Assembly (NCBI GenBank): GCA_016617855.1
Contig: JAECUM010001843.1
Coordinates: 62,001-126,000, forward strand
Length of the DNA: 64,000 nucleotides
Origin: Megalonaias nervosa
Taxonomy: Eukaryota; Mollusca; Bivalvia; Unionida; Unionidae
Reading direction: 5' to 3'
In this document: one piece after another, positions 61,570 to 64,000 of the stretch
Layout of the letters: each line of letters opens with the position of its first letter
Position numbering within the stretch: position 1 is the first letter of the stretch
Notes under the pieces: model-generated
What the model was told of the DNA's origin: nothing
Seen by the model: the letters and a program-made list of their open reading frames with translations, nothing else
The model's database searches: none
Translations under genes and position numbers: made by a program

Positions 61570-62179
61570 ATGACGGAAACTAAGAAGACAATGAATTGGG
61601 GTGCACCGGCTGTGGAGACGAAAAGCAATGGCATAGCAGTGGCTACCAAAGTTAACACAGCGCTACTTCCAGAAGAGGTTGATTTCAACTGGGATTTAGT
61701 AGATTTTTTTCTCTTCTTCACAAGAATTTGTTCCGGTACCAGTACCTTCGCCACTTTCTCCTTCTTTACCACACGTCGAGGATTTTAAACAAAGACAGAA
61801 AGAAGAATTGGAGAAATTTTTACAGCAGCAGAAAGAGGCGGATCAAGCATTTCTCCTTGAACAGCAACAGCGAGAAGAAGAGGTAAGAAGGAAACGACAG
61901 GAAGAAGAAGCAGTAGAGAAGAAACAAAGGCTAGAAGAGAAGGAGAACAGTGAAAGGCAAACGGTAACGGTACTCTTGGACATTTTGGCCGAGTTAAGAA
62001 GTCTGAAACAAATGTATCAGACTTCTTTATTACGACCCAAGAGAAAAATACCTTCCCGAGCCAAACAGCCTAACCCTGTTACTACACCAGAGATACCACC
62101 CCTAGTGATTTTTACTAAATCATTGACAGGAGCAAGTCCAGAAGTAGGCCTTGGCCGTGGCAAAGGCTTAAGGCAGTAA
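61570..62179 (+). pseudogene. Coiled-coil protein of the Maverick-like element, one frameshift
   Basis: The first frame runs 61570-61788 and the second to a TAA at 62179; they are offset by one base. The natural switch point is the T7 run at 61704-61710, since the second frame downstream reads sensibly (FVPVPVPSPLSPS, then KEELEKFLQQQKEADQ) while the first becomes phenylalanine-rich noise. Together they cover about 200 residues: an acidic N-terminus with EEVDFNWDLVDF, a proline-rich hinge, a long glutamine/glutamate/arginine-rich coiled coil and a basic, proline-containing C-terminus. No family recognised. The T run makes a sequencing or assembly error as likely as a real mutation. The transcript would end at the histone-type signal 57 bases after the stop. 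Confidence 0.6.
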
Positions 62180-62230
62180 AAGCGGATTGCTTCTCGTTCC
62201 TGAGTTTGTTCTAAGGAAAAAAACAAACAC

Positions 62231-62275
62231 CCAACGGTCCTTTTCAGGGCCACTCACTTCTTTCGAAAAGAGAGA
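62231..62275 (+). terminator. Histone-type 3' processing signal, + strand copy
   Basis: CCAAC, then stem GGTCCT-TTTC-AGGGCC (62236-62251; one G-T pair), then ACTCA. An 11-base spacer follows, then TCGAAAAGA (62263-62271). The 5' flank CCAAC and 3' flank ACTCA are close to the histone consensus CCAAA and ACCCA. An AATAAA at 62297 just downstream could serve as a backup polyadenylation signal. Confidence 0.78.
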
Positions 62276-62482
62276 CTATTCATTTTGTAAAAATCAATAA
62301 AAACTCAAAATCCCTTGTTTAACCCTATGATGTACGTGTTGTGAGTGTATGAGTGTAGGTCCTTATTATTCTAAACAATCAAAACCAAGAGACACTTACG
62401 TTTTTTCAGTCTGGTCTATTCTGGTACAAATTTTTTACAATTCAATATCACAACATAACACAACACAACACTTTTAAAAAGT
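62276..62482. other. Convergent intergenic gap in the Maverick-like element
   Basis: AT-rich sequence between the + strand coiled-coil gene and the - strand CCHC gene. AATAAA on the + strand at about 62297. No stem-loop was seen for the - strand gene. Confidence 0.5.
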
Positions 62483-62962
62483 TCATAGACTTCTTCTGTC
62501 TTTTTTTCTTTCACTCTCTCTGTTTTTTTTTTCCAATTTCTTCACTTTTACACTTTTTTCCTCTTCTTCTTCTTCTTCTTCCTCACATTTTTCTCGTCTT
62601 CTTTTCTTTTCTGTCTTCTCTTTCTGAACGTGACGGGGTTCTTCCTTTGCCGAGAGCACCTCTTCTTCTTCTTTCTCCTCCTGCTCCTGTTGTTTCTTAG
62701 GGCACTCTGAAGACCAATGTCCTTTCTCTTTACAATGATAACAGGTATCTTGACTTTTGTCTCTTCTGACACTGGTCTTGCTTTTATGACGATCTGGACA
62801 TTCTGTAGCCTAATGCCCTTTCTTCTGGCAGATATAGCAAGTATCTTGACTTTTATCTCAAAAGGAGGGAGAGTAGTCCGTCGGCTTGTCTGAAGAAAAC
62901 TTTCGTATGACACCTCGCAAAGCTCTAATCAGAAGTTCGATCTGTGTGGGTTCTTCCATCAT
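62483..62962 (-). pseudogene. Two-CCHC zinc-knuckle protein with two in-frame stops
   Basis: From an ATG at 62962 one frame of 160 codons runs to a TGA at 62483. It reads MMEEPTQIELLIRALRGVIR, then two knuckles of the form C-x2-C-x4-H-x4-C (CYIC...GH-ATEC and CYHCKEKGHWSSEC), each introduced by DKSQDTCY. A long glutamate- then lysine-rich tail follows. The frame is cut by TGA at 62860, just before knuckle 1, and by TAG at 62812, where the matching position of knuckle 2 has tryptophan; both are single transitions from sense codons. Retroviral nucleocapsid-like knuckles bind single-stranded nucleic acid. I do not know a Maverick core gene of this type. A different frame across it gives a false lysine/arginine-rich ORF. 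Confidence 0.7.
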
Positions 62963-63012
62963 GCTGATCGGCTTGAGAGCGAAATGAATACTGAGAGGGA
63001 AGTCACCAGTCC

Positions 63013-63046
63013 TTTATATATACACTGGTCTGACATGGATATATAG
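63013..63046. promoter_or_regulatory. Divergent TATA boxes between CCHC gene and polymerase
   Basis: TATATAAAGG on the - strand (about 63022-63013) lies about 51 bases before the CCHC ATG, and ATATATAGGGG on the + strand (about 63036-63046) lies about 48 bases before the polymerase ATG. This is the same layout as at 61381-61519. Confidence 0.6.
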
Positions 63047-63093
63047 GGGTCCATGGTGTTTCAAATGTAGTCATTTGACTTTTTGCAGTCAAG

Positions 63094-64000
63094 ATGAAAC
63101 GATCGCATCATTTCGTAAAGAAAGGAGAAGAAAGTAAGAGGCAGAAACGTGATTTATCGCCTCGCACATTAGCTGAAGTCTTGGCTCAAATTCATGCCAG
63201 CGATTTTGAAGATGAGATGAGTGAACCAGAATCTAAGCCCAGAGAGTCTACACTCAGTCAAAATCCATCACCACCAGTAAACCCTGAAAAGTACTATCAC
63301 ATTCGAGAGACGGACAAACGTTCCTCCAGAAAATTTAGAACTACGGCCTACACGTACGCGGTGAAGTTTAAAGATTTCAAGTCCGACGTACCGTTGAAGA
63401 AAGCAGAAGGGTTCATCACTGATGTGTGGGATTCTTTGTTAACCACACTGAAACGTCAATGTCAAGTCAAAGAAGACGATCGCTTGAGACTTTCTATTCA
63501 TCACGACAGTTTGAAGTCCCCCGTTTGGATCGAGTTTAGCAGCCCAGCAGAATTGACACCTTCTAAAGTTATGGACAAGATTCAATACGTACAACAATCC
63601 AACGACAAGTTTCACATCATCGACGGAAAAGCGACACTGTTCATGACCCACGTGTCTCTTCCCCAAGGGGCGGGACGTAAAAAGGTGATCTTGGTAGACA
63701 ATCTTCGCAGCATCAAGCGCAGCATCGTTCAAATTAACAACCCTCAAGACCAGATGTGTTTAGCCCGTGCCATCGTGGTGGGACGAACGTATGCCGACAA
63801 GAACGACACGACAGAATGGAAAAGAGCCTGGAAAACTATTCGACGATCGGACCGAACCAAACAACGAAGAGAAGCAGAACTCCTGTCACAGCAAGCGGGG
63901 ATATCCAAAGACAGTCCCTGCAGCATTCCTGAAACGCAAAAATTGCAAGACGTCTTGGCTCCACGCTACACCTTGAAAGTACACCCTCAAGAAGTGCACG
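63094..64000 (+). CDS. Protein-primed family B DNA polymerase of a Maverick-like element, N-terminal part
   Basis: An ATG at 63094 opens a frame with no stop for 302 codons to the window edge. The first ~60 residues are basic then acidic and low in complexity. From about residue 65 it is globular. Segments such as KRSIVQINN, MCLARAIVVGRTYADKN, an alanine/leucine/glutamine helix, QQAGISKDSPCSIPE and LAPRYTLKVHP follow, in order, the region that precedes the exonuclease domain in Polinton/adinto-type polymerases, as I know it from many invertebrate genomes. The catalytic exonuclease and polymerase motifs lie beyond the window. The intact frame next to two damaged genes suggests either recent insertion or selection. 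A TATA box lies about 50 bases upstream. The family call rests on recall of the N-terminal region only. Confidence 0.72.
   Translation, partial: MKRSHHFVKKGEESKRQKRDLSPRTLAEVLAQIHASDFEDEMSEPESKPRESTLSQNPSPPVNPEKYYHIRETDKRSSRKFRTTAYTYAVKFKDFKSDVPLKKAEGFITDVWDSLLTTLKRQCQVKEDDRLRLSIHHDSLKSPVWIEFSSPAELTPSKVMDKIQYVQQSNDKFHIIDGKATLFMTHVSLPQGAGRKKVILVDNLRSIKRSIVQINNPQDQMCLARAIVVGRTYADKNDTTEWKRAWKTIRRSDRTKQRREAELLSQQAGISKDSPCSIPETQKLQDVLAPRYTLKVHPQEVH

Larger units (their letters stand above)
60706..64000 (+). mobile_element. Maverick/Polinton-like element, left part, cut by the window edge
   Basis: The sequence changes from AT-rich decayed LINE to GC-richer, densely coding sequence with paired divergent TATA promoters. 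A start at AGTGTATTGGGG (60706) would fit the 5'-AG ends of Polintons, but the opposite terminus and target duplication are outside the window. Assignment rests mainly on the polymerase-like ORF from 63094, whose later segments match the N-terminal part of Polinton protein-primed DNA polymerases. Genes inside: a small - strand ORF, a + strand coiled-coil ORF, a - strand CCHC ORF, then the polymerase. No integrase, capsid, protease or ATPase gene is in view, so the rest must lie to the right. An adinto-like endogenous virus is the same broad group. Confidence 0.7.

Noticed and set aside
61040..62275. Part of a histone gene cluster
   Set aside because: The stem-loops are histone-type, but none of the adjoining frames encodes a histone.
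62548..62913. Lysine/arginine-rich - strand frame of 121 codons
   Set aside because: Out-of-frame reading of the CCHC gene; the neighbouring frame shows two proper zinc knuckles.
63439..63747. - strand frame of 102 codons
   Set aside because: Antisense shadow of the polymerase N-terminus.

Overview
The window is AT-rich animal DNA with long, repeat-filled introns. Its SINE types, the TTTTAGCTC-headed minisatellite repeats and the AGGTCA-bearing repeats are ones I associate with bivalve molluscs, so I read it as bivalve nuclear genome. Species cannot be told from this sequence alone.

Region 1 (1 to about 37.7 kb) is the 3' part of one host gene on the + strand, an Ajuba/LIMD1/WTIP-family LIM protein. 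Six coding exons (55-122, 16214-16276, 18927-19057, 23165-23216, 24336-24404, 35259-35720) join in phase. They encode the end of LIM1, all of LIM2 and LIM3, and a proline-rich tail ending in a PDZ-ligand-like TTDL. The upstream exons lie outside the window. The introns (1.1 to 16 kb) hold a dead piggyBac transposase, several tRNA-derived SINEs with target-site duplications, terminal-inverted-repeat DNA elements, a family of double-hairpin MITEs, and many minisatellites with clean unit lengths of 32, 43, 47, 63, 76 and 91 bp.

Region 2 (about 37.7 to 58.5 kb) has no recognisable host gene. It holds older interspersed repeats with internal tandem cores (42.6-43.9 and 45.9-48.9 kb), a broken multicopy TE-associated ORF on the - strand (52.4-54.1 kb), nested palindromic elements (55.2-56.7 kb) and a TATA-bearing LTR-like stretch near 57 kb.

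Region 3 (58.5 to 60.5 kb) is a decayed non-LTR retrotransposon with an insertion in its reverse transcriptase domain.

Region 4 (about 60.7 kb to the window end) is the most interesting. It appears to be the left part of a Maverick/Polinton-like element, more GC-rich than its surroundings. It has a uniquely patterned terminal region, two divergent TATA-driven gene pairs, and the intact N-terminal 302 codons of what looks like a protein-primed family B DNA polymerase, running off the window edge. Two of its genes, on opposite strands, end in near-identical histone-type 3' processing cassettes: a 6-bp stem with a TTTC loop, an 11-nt spacer, then TCGAAAAGA. This suggests that the element borrows replication-dependent histone mRNA 3'-end formation. 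I do not know of such a description for Mavericks.
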